Positions 7,621 to 17,600 of a DNA stretch of 43,687 nucleotides are shown piece after piece; the first letter of the stretch is position 1; every line of letters starts with the position of its first letter. This DNA is from a virus. The stretch lies in the IMG/VR virus record IMGVR_UViG_3300042328_001217, positions 1 to 43,687 of that record; one strand, 5' to 3'. Under the pieces are notes generated by a model, which did not search any database, was not told where the DNA came from, and worked only from the letters and a program-made list of their open reading frames with translations. The position numbers and the translations under genes were made by a program.

Positions 7621-8660
7621 AAATAGCAGTTTACACAATCGCTAAAAACGAAGAACAATTTGTCAAGCGATGGGCTGACTCATGTGCCGAAGCCGATCAT
7701 CGGTTTATCCTAGATACCGGTTCCGATGACAATACGGTTTCTTCAGCTTTTGCTGCTGGCGTAAATGTAGATAAAAAAGTCTTTGATCCTTGGCGGTTTG
7801 ACCACGCCCGCAATTGGGCATTTTCTTTACTGCCGGAAGACATAGATATCTGCATTGCCCTAGACATGGATGAGGTTCTACGGCCTGGGTGGAGACAAGC
7901 ATTGGAAACCATGCCTGAAGGTACTACTCGGCCGCGCTATAAATACGTATGGTCGTGGAACGATGATGGCTCAGAAGGGTTGGTGTACGGTGGGGACAAG
8001 ATTCACCGCCGCCACGGGTACAAATGGAAGCACCCTGTACATGAAGTCCTTACACCCATTTGGCCTGAGAAACAGGAATGGATCGCCGGTTTAGAAATAC
8101 ACCACCACCCTGACCACACCAAATCTAGGGGGCAGTATTTTGACCTACTCAAGCTGGCTGTAGAAGAAGACCCACGGGACGACCGCAACCAGTTCTACCT
8201 TGCCCGCGAATACTTTTTTCATGGTAAATACGAACTTGCTCAGTACCACTTTATGCAGCACTTAGCCCTTTCTCAATGGCACCCTGAACGGGCGGCATCA
8301 CATCGCTACATTGCAAAGATGAGGCCCGAAGCGCGAGAGCATCACTTATACCGGGCTATTGCTGAAGACAGCGGTAGGCGAGAATCATGGGTTGACCTTG
8401 CTATGCACTACTACGAAAAGGGTGATTGGAGAAGGTGCAAGATGGCGGCACGGGCTGCTTTGGATATCAAAGATAAACCACTCGACTACCTATGTGAAGC
8501 CGATGCCTGGGGGTGGCTACCACACGATCTGATGGCTATTTCTTCTTACAATCTTGGTCACAAAACCACGGCCCTACTCGCTGGAGAAAGGGCTTTGTCT
8601 CTCAAACCAGGCGATGAAAGGTTACAAAAAAACCTAGATTGGTATAGAATTGACGCATGA
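7602..8660 (+). CDS. Family 2-like glycosyltransferase with TPR-like C-terminus
   Basis: A 352-residue protein. The GTG start at 7602 has AAAGGAAA upstream; the ATG at 7609 is out of frame. The N-terminal GT-A fold shows VYTIAKNEEQF (about 10-20), DTGSDDNT (38-45) and a metal-binding DMDE at 88-91, all typical of family 2 transferases. Residues about 190-350 look like helical TPR repeats. Such enzymes transfer an activated sugar to protein, DNA or glycan. Its place among fibre genes suggests it modifies a virion protein or host surface glycan; the acceptor is unknown. Confidence 0.85.
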   Translation: MANGKLKIAVYTIAKNEEQFVKRWADSCAEADHRFILDTGSDDNTVSSAFAAGVNVDKKVFDPWRFDHARNWAFSLLPEDIDICIALDMDEVLRPGWRQALETMPEGTTRPRYKYVWSWNDDGSEGLVYGGDKIHRRHGYKWKHPVHEVLTPIWPEKQEWIAGLEIHHHPDHTKSRGQYFDLLKLAVEEDPRDDRNQFYLAREYFFHGKYELAQYHFMQHLALSQWHPERAASHRYIAKMRPEAREHHLYRAIAEDSGRRESWVDLAMHYYEKGDWRRCKMAARAALDIKDKPLDYLCEADAWGWLPHDLMAISSYNLGHKTTALLAGERALSLKPGDERLQKNLDWYRIDA

Positions 8661-9271
8661 ATCGTGGCGAAATCCGGGCAGCAGTAAAAGAACGACTAGC
8701 TATCCCATCTATTGGTGACGGTTTATTGCCGGACTCAACGCTCAACAACTTAATTAACCGGTCCCTTGCTACCATTTCGGCAGCAAAAGAATGGCCATGG
8801 TTGTTGGATACCTACGATATTACGTTTGTTGATGGTTCCGCCTACATTCCAAACGATTTTGTTCGGGCCCGGCAGCTTGTTCTAAACAACCTTCCAGTCT
8901 TGTGGCTTCAGCTTGAAGACTTCTTAATGCCGGACAGGCGGATTTCGGTGTTTGCGTGGACAATTATCGGGAGCCAAGCTCGGCTCAACCCTGTTCCCAC
9001 CAACGACCAATCAGGCACTCTTTATTACTATAAAGCAGAACCTGAACTATTAAGCGACTTCTCTACCCCATTGATGCCAGCTTTACACCATCCATTGATT
9101 GTCGCCTATACCGCATACCTTGCCGCCATGGTCCGCCAAGACGAAGGCCGAGCTGCTGTATACCAGGCTGAATATCAGGCAATTCTAAATAACATGCGAG
9201 ACGATCTAAAACAAAACACATCCCGCAGAATCCGCTACGACAGCGGGTACCAATATGCTGCGTGGTCGTAA
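8657..9271 (+). CDS. Tail tubular protein A / head-tail adaptor
   Basis: A 204-residue protein beginning NRGEIRAAVKERLAIPSIGD, followed by helical segments, the order seen in podovirus adaptor proteins such as T7 gp11 and P22 gp4. LYYYKAEPELLSD near residue 125 is also common in that group. ATGA overlap with the glycosyltransferase stop, and it directly precedes the nozzle gene. The protein would form the ring between portal and tail nozzle. Confidence 0.75.
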   Translation: MNRGEIRAAVKERLAIPSIGDGLLPDSTLNNLINRSLATISAAKEWPWLLDTYDITFVDGSAYIPNDFVRARQLVLNNLPVLWLQLEDFLMPDRRISVFAWTIIGSQARLNPVPTNDQSGTLYYYKAEPELLSDFSTPLMPALHHPLIVAYTAYLAAMVRQDEGRAAVYQAEYQAILNNMRDDLKQNTSRRIRYDSGYQYAAWS

Positions 9272-10858
9272 ATGGCTGCATTTGGTTACGAATGGAACGA
9301 CTTTCGCGGCGGGTACTTTTTAGGCCCTTCTGAGGTCAACCAGCCAAAAAACAGTTGGCGTGGAGAAAATGTAACAATCTCTGACGATGAAGCAACTCTT
9401 GTCCCGACTTATGAATCAGAACTTCTTTCTTTGTCAGGTTCAGGGACCAGCAGTGGTGTTATTGCATCAGGCACTACTACGACTACATGGAGCGACGCTA
9501 CCTATTTCAACGGGTACATTTCCTTTATTGGTAAAACATCTTCTACTTGCACTGTTTATTTTGTAAACACCTCTAGCGGTGCTGTAACTAGAAAAAATCT
9601 TACAGATGCTGGTACTGGTGAATTTGGTCCACCGGTTATGGTTATGGAGTTGGGCAGCGTTGTTTCCTACGTAGCCATCGGTACCAGTAAGGTTTATAAG
9701 GTCGACCAAGCTACGCTTACTGAATCGAACTATAGCGTTATTCAAAACGTAACCCATTTAACGCTGTGGAACGCAAGAATGATCGCTTGGAGCAAGGCGA
9801 GTGACCAGTTTATTTTCTCCGATGCGTTGAGTTTTGGATCATGGCCAACTCTCAACTTTGTGGGTGTTGGGTATTCTAATGACGGTATTTCATACTGTAT
9901 TCCTCGCAACCTAGATCTAGTAATCGTCAAGCCTTCGGGCTGGTACTCAATTACCGGCGTTCTTGGAACCAATGCTGCGGTGCGACAAATGAACGACGTC
10001 CTTGGTGTTACGCAGTTTGATAGCGCTGCTCAGAACAATAATGTTGTTTACTTTAATACGGACACCGGATATCAGGACTTTTCTGTAAACCTGTTTGCTA
10101 TTACGGGATCACGTGTCGAGGTGGCGGCTTTCCAGCGTTTTGGTTTTGGCGGTTCCGGGGCAAAAATTGTTTCAACAAACCTTGGTTATCTTGGTGTTAG
10201 TGCCTTATCTAATGATGGAACAAATGATTTTGCGACAGTTTTCTTGTTGAGCGCTATGAATAGATGGCAACAAATTAAAGTTCCGTCATCGATTACTTCG
10301 GCACAAAACAGGCGGTTTGCTTTAGCCGCCGGTCAAGTATCACGCTTTACGGCATCGGCCAATGATAGAACCCTTTATCTATTGGAATATAGTTCAGGCA
10401 ATACAACCAATTCTCTAGCTGTTAGAAAACTTTACCCAACCACCGTTGAACCAGGCAAGATTAGTGGATCGTCCAACCCAGCATTTGCAACCGTAAAGCT
10501 TTCTGATATTTCTACCCAACGCCCAACCATGATTAGGCGGGTTTTTGTTGAAGCTGAAATGCTGCAACCGCCAAACGCTTTTTATACGGGAAGTGCTTCT
10601 ATTCAGGTGCGGGTCAACAACAAATCTGTTCACGACATACCTTTTAGCCAATCTACCGGAGATGCCACAAGCGGTCTATCGACGGCCTATACGTACCCAT
10701 TTTCAACGTTTTCGTCGAGCTCTCCTGCCCCATATTCTCAGGTTAGAGTTATGCGCTTCAACATGGACAATGCTGCTTACGGTTATTTGCAGGAAGTTGA
10801 GTTATATTTTTCCGGCCTTCGCATTAGAAGAGTATGGGTTGAGGGCGATTCCCAATGA
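9272..10858 (+). CDS. Tail nozzle / tail tubular protein B-like
   Basis: A 528-residue, almost entirely beta-rich protein with repeated blades (DATYFNGYISFIGK, LTLWNARMIAWS and YCIPRNLDLVIVKPSGWYSI). It begins FGYEWNDFRGGYFLGPSEVN. This fits the beta-propeller nozzle proteins of short-tailed phages (T7 gp12 or P22 gp10 type). Position after the adaptor supports the call. It would form the hexameric tip of the tail. Homology was recognised by pattern and order only. Confidence 0.7.
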   Translation: MAAFGYEWNDFRGGYFLGPSEVNQPKNSWRGENVTISDDEATLVPTYESELLSLSGSGTSSGVIASGTTTTTWSDATYFNGYISFIGKTSSTCTVYFVNTSSGAVTRKNLTDAGTGEFGPPVMVMELGSVVSYVAIGTSKVYKVDQATLTESNYSVIQNVTHLTLWNARMIAWSKASDQFIFSDALSFGSWPTLNFVGVGYSNDGISYCIPRNLDLVIVKPSGWYSITGVLGTNAAVRQMNDVLGVTQFDSAAQNNNVVYFNTDTGYQDFSVNLFAITGSRVEVAAFQRFGFGGSGAKIVSTNLGYLGVSALSNDGTNDFATVFLLSAMNRWQQIKVPSSITSAQNRRFALAAGQVSRFTASANDRTLYLLEYSSGNTTNSLAVRKLYPTTVEPGKISGSSNPAFATVKLSDISTQRPTMIRRVFVEAEMLQPPNAFYTGSASIQVRVNNKSVHDIPFSQSTGDATSGLSTAYTYPFSTFSSSSPAPYSQVRVMRFNMDNAAYGYLQEVELYFSGLRIRRVWVEGDSQ

Positions 10859-11457
10859 CATTAAGATACACCAATAGGGCCAGCTCTATTTCTACCGCAT
10901 CCATTGGCAGCGGCGAATACTCATACACTTGGGAACACCCAAACCCATGGATTAAAATCTATTCAATATTTGAAAAAATCTTGGGCGACAAGGCCGATGA
11001 GTTCATTTCCCTGATGGAACAGAATGCTCAGTCTTTGGAAGACTTCATGGACTTCGCCTACATTAAAGGAAATGGCGGTCAGATTGAAGGAAACCTTTCT
11101 ATTGAGGGCGACTTAACTGTTGACGGATTTCCAATTGTCCCCGTACCAACAGGGACTATCGCCATGTTTGCAGGGGACACTGCTCCTCCAGGGTGGGTAG
11201 TTTGCGACGGTACAGCGTACGACGCATCAGACCCTATCTATGCGTCTTTGTCCGGTATATGCAACAACGCATACGACACTTCGGCTGGACAACCACCGCC
11301 AACAACCGGTTATTTCCGTGTTCCTATTTTGGTAGGTAGGGTACCGTTGGGTTATTGGTCCGGAACGTACGAACTTGGTGATTATGCCGAAATAACCACT
11401 TCTGCTGGTGGCAACGAACCCGGCTACCTGGTAGTCAACTACATCATTAAACTCTAG
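10855..11457 (+). CDS. Short fibre with phage tail collar domain
   Basis: A 200-residue protein, ATGA-coupled to the nozzle gene. The N-terminus (1-80) is helical and probably attaches to the tail. GNLSIEGDLTVDG (residues about 78-90) is a short triple-beta shaft sequence. Residues about 97-200 match the tail collar domain: GTIAMFAGDTAPPGWVVCDG, then YFRVPILVGRVPLGY. Collar domains occur at the receptor-binding ends of short tail fibres. It is the last gene before the lysis cassette. Confidence 0.8.
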   Translation: MTLRYTNRASSISTASIGSGEYSYTWEHPNPWIKIYSIFEKILGDKADEFISLMEQNAQSLEDFMDFAYIKGNGGQIEGNLSIEGDLTVDGFPIVPVPTGTIAMFAGDTAPPGWVVCDGTAYDASDPIYASLSGICNNAYDTSAGQPPPTTGYFRVPILVGRVPLGYWSGTYELGDYAEITTSAGGNEPGYLVVNYIIKL

Positions 11458-11496
11458 CCCCTACCATAAAACTGGCCCGTATGCGATACTTGGTGT

Positions 11497-11712
11497 ATGG
11501 TTGTCAAGAAGTTTGCTATTAGGTTTACCGCTGTAGTTTTGTCTGCTGGCCTTGGAGCAGTTGTTTCTCCAGCCTTGGACATTTCCTTGTGGAAGGGTGC
11601 GCTGGCAGCAGCTTCGGTACCCGCCCTGTCGATGTTGAAGAAACTTCTTGATGCCCTGAAAGACGGGGATCTCACAGAAGAAGAAGCCGACAAGATCATC
11701 AAGGAAGCCTAA
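11497..11712 (+). CDS. Small membrane protein, holin candidate
   Basis: A 71-residue protein with hydrophobic segments (about residues 11-30 and 32-45) and a charged C-terminal helix ending DLTEEEADKIIKEA. It is one base overlapped with the M15 endolysin gene, so a holin role is likely. There is almost no Shine-Dalgarno sequence before ATG; GATACT ends six bases upstream, which would fit a leaderless transcript. Alternatively it reads through from the fibre operon 40 bases upstream. Confidence 0.6.
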   Translation: MVVKKFAIRFTAVVLSAGLGAVVSPALDISLWKGALAAASVPALSMLKKLLDALKDGDLTEEEADKIIKEA

Positions 11713-12257
11713 TGAAATACCCCGTCCAGCCGGTAATCCTCCCAAAAGACATGAAGGGGGTCAAGAATGGGGAAATTCCGTCTAAGCTTCTTGATGCTAT
11801 TGACGGTGGTCACCTTCATCACCTTGCCGCTGACGCTTGGTATGCTATGGCAATTGCTGCAAAAGCAAAAGGAATCTTATTAAAGCCGACTAGCAGATGG
11901 GATCTATACCGCCCCTATGAACGTCAAGAGTCTCTTTTTCTTTCTCGCTACCAGCTTAAAAAGCGTATTACGAAGGTCACTCGCCAATGGAAAGGCAAGA
12001 CCTGGTATCTCAAAAAGGGCGTCGCTCCAGCTGGTGTACCGGGAACCTCTAACCACGGGTGGGGTTTGGCGGTTGACGTTGCCCACTGTAATGGTCGTAT
12101 TCTTCGATGGCTCCTAAAGAACGCCGCTGATTATGGGTTTTCTTGGGAAGTAAAAGAAGGGGCCAATGCTGAGGCGTGGCATATCCGCTACCACTCAGGA
12201 GACAATATTCCAGCCAAAGTACAAGAAGTACTTACGACCAACCCACGTAAAATCTAA
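11712..12257 (+). CDS. M15-family peptidase endolysin
   Basis: A 181-residue zinc peptidase of the M15/VanY group, cleaving peptide cross-bridges or stems in peptidoglycan. SNHGWGLAVD at 113-122 supplies zinc ligands His115 and Asp122. EAWHIRY at 154-160 supplies the catalytic Glu154 and third ligand His157. No signal peptide or separate wall-binding domain is seen, so export would need a holin. The holin-like gene is immediately upstream and another single-span protein immediately downstream. Confidence 0.9.
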   Translation: MKYPVQPVILPKDMKGVKNGEIPSKLLDAIDGGHLHHLAADAWYAMAIAAKAKGILLKPTSRWDLYRPYERQESLFLSRYQLKKRITKVTRQWKGKTWYLKKGVAPAGVPGTSNHGWGLAVDVAHCNGRILRWLLKNAADYGFSWEVKEGANAEAWHIRYHSGDNIPAKVQEVLTTNPRKI

Positions 12258-12478
12258 TGGATTGGGCGGCTGGGGCTGTTGTCGTGTCGGCTCTTATATC
12301 GGGCCCACTAATGTGGGTACTATATAAGTTTGACAAGCGAAATACCGACCAGCATGGAAAGGCCGTCGATCTGATAAAATCAGTAAAACAAGACATTACC
12401 GACGTCAAGCATATGCAGGTTTGGATGGACAAAAAGCTTGATAGACACATTGAGCAGGACCATGCCATCAACGAATGA
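12257..12478 (+). CDS. Single-span membrane protein of the lysis cassette
   Basis: A 73-residue protein with one hydrophobic segment (about residues 4-24) followed by a charged helix (about 26-73), probably a coiled coil. It overlaps the endolysin stop (TAATG). The layout is that of a second holin or an antiholin in actinophage lysis cassettes. There is no lipobox or Rz-like feature, as expected if the host lacks an outer membrane. Confidence 0.6.
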   Translation: MDWAAGAVVVSALISGPLMWVLYKFDKRNTDQHGKAVDLIKSVKQDITDVKHMQVWMDKKLDRHIEQDHAINE

Positions 12479-13133
12479 TTATTTTCAAAACCTAAAGCTA
12501 CAGGCAGAGGCGGCGGCGCTTGCGAAAAAACAGGCCCTTGACACCGCATATGAAATGGCAACCCAGGCAAACGTCAACCCCACTACGGGCGAGATTACTT
12601 ACAACAAAGACGCATCAGGGGCAGAAAAGCTTGGAACGGCAGACGTCGCCTATAAAGAAAAACAGCGTTCTACTGCCGCATCAGGAGAGTCCGCTGGCAT
12701 GTTGCGAAGCGGACAACAGGCTCGTCAAAAACTAGTAGATGAATCCGATTATAGAGCCAGGATTCTATCGCTAGCACAAGATAAGACTGCACAACAAACA
12801 CAGATTGACAAGGATACTGCTACCCAGGTTGCCGAATATAGAGCCCTGTATGGCACGACGGGTGGAGCTTCGAACTCTAGTGCCCCAACTACCCCTCGGA
12901 CTCCAAGTTCCAGCAATTTTGATCCCATTACTAAACTACCTGAAGAAACGGCAACCCAAAAGCCTGTTGTGTATTCTCCCGCCGCTGTTGCTCAGATTAA
13001 AAAGGCTTATGCAACCCCTACTAGGGTCGTACCCAAAGCATCTCCGACTACAACGGTTGCACCCAAGAAGTCTCCGACTACAACGGTTGCACCCAAGAAG
13101 TCGGTTGTTCCTAAAAGGATTGGAGGTCTGTAA
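12462..13133 (+). CDS. Virion-associated candidate with Pro/Thr/Lys repeats
   Basis: A 223-residue protein. ATG at 12462 follows GAGCAGGA and is preferred to a TTG at 12438; it overlaps the previous gene by 17 bases. Residues 1-110 are helical and Gln/Ala-rich. Residues about 125-223 are disordered with two exact copies of SPTTTVAPKK and a basic end. It heads a run of overlapping genes leading to the giant virion protein, so it is probably an internal virion or ejection accessory protein. Family not recognised. Confidence 0.65.
   Translation: MPSTNDYFQNLKLQAEAAALAKKQALDTAYEMATQANVNPTTGEITYNKDASGAEKLGTADVAYKEKQRSTAASGESAGMLRSGQQARQKLVDESDYRARILSLAQDKTAQQTQIDKDTATQVAEYRALYGTTGGASNSSAPTTPRTPSSSNFDPITKLPEETATQKPVVYSPAAVAQIKKAYATPTRVVPKASPTTTVAPKKSPTTTVAPKKSVVPKRIGGL
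13041..13100 (+). repeat. Two perfect 30-bp tandem repeats
   Basis: 13041-13070 is repeated exactly at 13071-13100 and encodes two copies of SPTTTVAPKK. A degraded version lies just upstream and another truncated one follows. Exact nucleotide identity suggests recent slippage duplication. Confidence 0.95.
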
Positions 13134-13525
13134 TGGCTGCGTTTGACCAATATGTTAACGCCGTTGCTATGCGTGAATCAAACATGCGCAACCAAGCAGC
13201 AGGTCTTGGAAACATGAGTTCGTCGTTGCAAAATGTGGCGGCACAAACAGGCGCTCCTGCAGCCATTAACCCAGCAGAAGTCCCGTCTATTGCTGGGCTT
13301 GCTTCACTGCAGGCAGGCGCAACAAACCTTTCTAACGTGCGCCAAAAACAAGAAACGGCAAATATCAAAAACCTTCCTAAGTACATGAGTTCCTACCGAA
13401 ACTACCTGCAGTGGCGATATCCCAAGCGTTATGGTGGCGGCAGCTCCGGAAGTTCTTTATCAAACCCATATGGCGACTATGATGTGCCTCAACTACCTGG
13501 AATTAGCGGACTACCAAGACAATGA
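13133..13525 (+). CDS. Small virion-associated candidate
   Basis: A 130-residue Ala/Asn/Gln-rich helical protein with a Gly/Ser/Tyr/Pro-rich disordered tail (about 96-130). The start overlaps the previous stop (TAATG), and its end overlaps the next gene by four bases. No motif recognised. It belongs to the co-translated run leading to the giant protein; a minor internal virion component is plausible. Confidence 0.6.
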   Translation: MAAFDQYVNAVAMRESNMRNQAAGLGNMSSSLQNVAAQTGAPAAINPAEVPSIAGLASLQAGATNLSNVRQKQETANIKNLPKYMSSYRNYLQWRYPKRYGGGSSGSSLSNPYGDYDVPQLPGISGLPRQ

Positions 13526-14658
13526 TTGCAACATTTAAGGACCTTGAAAAAGCGGCTCGTGGTGGCACAGTTCGTAGCACTGTTTCTCCTGAGGCGGTCA
13601 TGGGCAAGCCAGCGCAATTAAGATCTTCCCAACCACGGACTAGTAATGCTGGTTTTGGTGCAGGAGGTACCGCACCCCGCGATTCCCAATGGATCCCTTA
13701 CGAGGCTGATTCTTCTACAGGGCTAATTGGCACCAGCTATGGCGACCCAACCAAGACTTATGCTCAACTATTGGCGTCTACCGGAACTACGGGTGGTTCA
13801 GGAAAGTATGCTGGTTTTAATACAGAAGGCGCTCTAACAAGCGCTATCCGTGGTGGAGCTATGAACTTTAGAACACAAGTTCCAGCGAACCTTCGTTCTG
13901 CAGCAAATCAACGTTTTGAACAAATGAACGAGATTCTTCGCCCTGCTAGCAAAAAGATTGAAAAAGATTTGTTTGGTGGAACAATCGGTTCGTACAATAA
14001 AATGGAGAATTACCGTGGCGCTCTAAAGGACTGGTACGCACAAAATGCTGCTCCTGCCCAAGAGTATATTAATACCGCCCAACAAATCGAGGCTACCCCC
14101 GTTAGCTCGCTTGCATCGCAAATTGCTGCATCCAAGTACGGTCAGAGCGCGGATTGGGCTGCTAATCAATTCAAGGATTTGGATACAGAGTATGCAAGCT
14201 ATGTCCGCAACCAAGACTACCTAGATAAGTACGGCATTACATACGATACCTACATCAGCCAATTGGCCGAACGGGACAAGATCCAAGCCGTTACGAACGA
14301 ACAAGCAAACAGTCAGCTTGAGGCTCTTACTGGCTTGCGTGGAAACTTTATTTCTACTGTCACGGCTCGTACCCCAAGCCAACTCATTGAAGCTGCTGCT
14401 AAACCCGTCAAGTACCGTGAACCAGGTAAAGAATACGGCGAGGACCAGGTTGACCAAGATACTGGAACCAACGTTATCAACCTTGCTAGAGGCTTTATTT
14501 CTGACCGTAAATACCAGGAAGCATATGACATGGCTCAAAGCATGGAAGAGCAAGGTTACCCTGACGCTGCATATGTTGTGTATGCAATGCTCAAGGCTAG
14601 CGGTGCTAGTGAAGACCTTAAGAACAGACTGGCACTCTCTGGTATTGTTACTCCCTAA
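13522..14658 (+). CDS. Candidate internal virion/ejection protein
   Basis: A 378-residue protein with a disordered Gly/Ser/Thr-rich N-terminus (about 1-100) and a long helical region rich in Ala, Gln and Tyr (about 110-378). The C-terminus resembles helical hairpin repeats (RGFISDRKYQEAYDMAQSME). ATGA overlap upstream and TAATG overlap with the 2,453-residue gene. In podoviruses genes at this place encode proteins ejected with the DNA; the sequence itself gives no direct match. Confidence 0.6.
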   Translation: MIATFKDLEKAARGGTVRSTVSPEAVMGKPAQLRSSQPRTSNAGFGAGGTAPRDSQWIPYEADSSTGLIGTSYGDPTKTYAQLLASTGTTGGSGKYAGFNTEGALTSAIRGGAMNFRTQVPANLRSAANQRFEQMNEILRPASKKIEKDLFGGTIGSYNKMENYRGALKDWYAQNAAPAQEYINTAQQIEATPVSSLASQIAASKYGQSADWAANQFKDLDTEYASYVRNQDYLDKYGITYDTYISQLAERDKIQAVTNEQANSQLEALTGLRGNFISTVTARTPSQLIEAAAKPVKYREPGKEYGEDQVDQDTGTNVINLARGFISDRKYQEAYDMAQSMEEQGYPDAAYVVYAMLKASGASEDLKNRLALSGIVTP

Positions 14659-17600
14659 TGGCAGCCAAGCGTTTAACACCAACTAGCGGTATTCCGGTAC
14701 CACCCGTACCACCGGTTCCCGTGGTTCCAGGATTGCCTGGGTTGACGCCGCCTACTACTACGGTCCCCCCTACGACACCCAAAACCACTGGTCCTACTCG
14801 TACAACATCAAACAAGGTTAAAACACGGCTTGGCACCGTGGAGATGGAGCAACTCGCTGGCGACCCTGCTACAAGGTTAAAAACCGAAGGTAGGGCCATC
14901 CGTGACCTTATTGTTAACGCCCCTGTTGGGTTTACTCAGTTTGTTGTTGGCGCAGGCATAGACATTGGTAAAGGGGCTTTGGAAGTTGGTTCAAAGCTTA
15001 TACCGGGCGTTAACTTCGAAGCTGGCAGATTTCGGACTACCGAAGATTTGATTTCCAGCTTCGGAAGAACTGGTCAGTTTTTAGGAAGAGCACTCAACCC
15101 TGTTCGCATGGCTGGCGCAGCTATAGACCCACGCAACCCAAAGTACGACCCGCTTCCTCCGCATTACATGGAAGCTTTAGAAAAGAACCAATCTATCCTT
15201 CCGTTTATTATTGAAGATTTTGGAAACATCTCTATGGCCGGAAGTATTTATTCCGGTGTTGCTAAGGGTGCCATTAGGGGTGTTACCTTAGGAGAAGCTG
15301 CAGCGCGAGCAGAACGTACGGCGGCATCCAATGCCATGGCTTCCGCCGCAGCAGGAAGTGCTGAAGCCGCAGAAGCAGCAGCCCGTATGGCAAAAGCCGA
15401 TGCTCAGTTAGCTAGGATCGCAAGAACAAAAGACGTATTAGGGAAGCAAGCCGACATCGGTAGAAATATTGCCCGGCAGGCAGACAGAGTTGGCGCTTTA
15501 CCGTTCAAGCCCTACACATATACGACAAGAAAACTTCTTGGGCTTTACCGTGATGGTATCTACTTGGGCCCTGATGGTCGCTACGCTCGCTGGGGTCAAA
15601 AAGCATCCGAAGGGTATGCAGAACAAGCGCAAAGGCTTGTTGATGAAGGCGTTTCAATGGACGACGAACGTGTCGTTAACCTCATGAATAAGTCCGTCAA
15701 GGCAGGCCGTCGTTCTGTTGCTCGTGAAGTAATGAAGCAGGTTCGTGCAGCAACGCGAGATGCAGAAAACGAACAGGGTTCAGCCGTTCGAGCCGTAACA
15801 AGCCAAATGATGGATCCCCTACATAAAGACGTTATTGATCCTGAAACCAATCAGCCTTATGGAGAACTAAGCCTTGATGAAGCGGCAGCAGTTCTTGCTG
15901 TGATCGGTGGTAACGCACAAATCATCAACCGTTTAGCTGCCCGCTACAACATCTCCCCTAGGGTTCTTGCGCTCATGGGTCGTTATGATTTCAAAGAGGA
16001 ATACTCATTAAGTCAACGTGCAGCCGAAATGGCTCGCGACTTCATGAACTACTCTCCTGAAAACCCTGGCACTCTTACGCCGGAGCGCTATGAACGTTTA
16101 GCTGACGCTGCAGACAAAGTATCAAACGTTGTGTTCAAGGCGATGATTGAACGCGCTGCTGCTGGATATGGTCGCCGCAACGCACTTGATCCTGCATACA
16201 TGGTTCCAACTCCTTTTGTGGAACGACTGGAACGCAATATTCTTGAATCAATCAAGCAAGCGGAAAAGGCACTACGTAAGGAACGTTCTAAGAAAACCCC
16301 TAATACTGCCGAAGTATCTCGTCTTGAAATTATTCTGAACGACCGTTATGCCCTTTACGAAGCTTGGGGAGAAGTTAAAGAAGCGGGTATTTTTGATCTT
16401 CCCGTAGACCACCCTGACCGTATTGCCACACTAAAAGGTTTTGTTGACCAGCTTCCAATTGAGCTAGCGCTTGACCCAACGATGTACCCGGCTTCTATGC
16501 GTGTTCCAGTTGAATTTTACAGGCGTATTCGTAGGGCAATGGCTGCAAAGATTATTGGTGACGAAGGCGGCCCTGAACCGGTTGGACCCGACGGTGAACC
16601 TACAGGACCACGCCTTACCCCTGCTCGCTCCACGAGAGAAGGCGCAGTTGAAGCAGAACTTGCAAAGCGTGAACGCTCTAAGGAAGCCATCGAACGCAAG
16701 ATCAAACAAACCGCAGAGCAGATCGACAAACTGGAAGTACAACACGCCAAACTTGTCGAGCGTATTCTTCGTTACGACGTTGTTGATGCTTACATTGGTG
16801 GCGCATCTTTTATTCAAATTGTTGGCGACTTTAATTTAGACGGAAACCTTGTAAGAAAGATTCTTGAGAACAGTCCTGTTGCTCGCACATACCGTCGTTT
16901 GCAAAACATTAGAACCCGTCTTGCCGAAATTGAATCCCAAGTAGGTTCAGCAAACATCGACAAAATTGATGCCATCATGGCAGAAGCCGATCGGTTGAAT
17001 CAAGAAGCAGCTGCAGCACAAGCCGAATACGAGCGTGTTGCTGCTTTGGCAGAAGCAGAACGCCAGCAGATTGAAGCAGAAGCAGACGCACTTAACGAAG
17101 AACTGTATGACCTTGAAGAAGGCATGGGCGACTACGAAGGGCAGTACGAAGATGCTGGCGGCGTTGTCGAAGATATCTATGAAGATGACGGAACGATTGT
17201 TGTTGAAGACGGTGAAGCACCGACTGGTGTAATAAGAGATCCATATGATGTTGTCAAAGAAATATTTGGCGATGAAATCGACAAAAGAGACAAAGTAGCA
17301 AGTGATGAAACCGGAAAAAACGCTCCAAATAAAAAACTTGCTACTCAATTTCCTGAGCTCAAACAAGATATTACACCTCAACCAACATTGCCTGGTTCTG
17401 ATTTTGACGTTCAAATATCCGCCAAATCCAGGATCGGATCTTCTTTTCTTGATGGGAAAACAGATGTAGAACACGATAAAACCGTTGAAATGCACCTTGA
17501 TGACGGTTCCGTAGAATTCCACATTTTTATTTCCGGAGAAAAAGGTGTCAACGCATTCAATAACGTTTTACAACAAATTGAAACAACGAGGCGTGTATTA

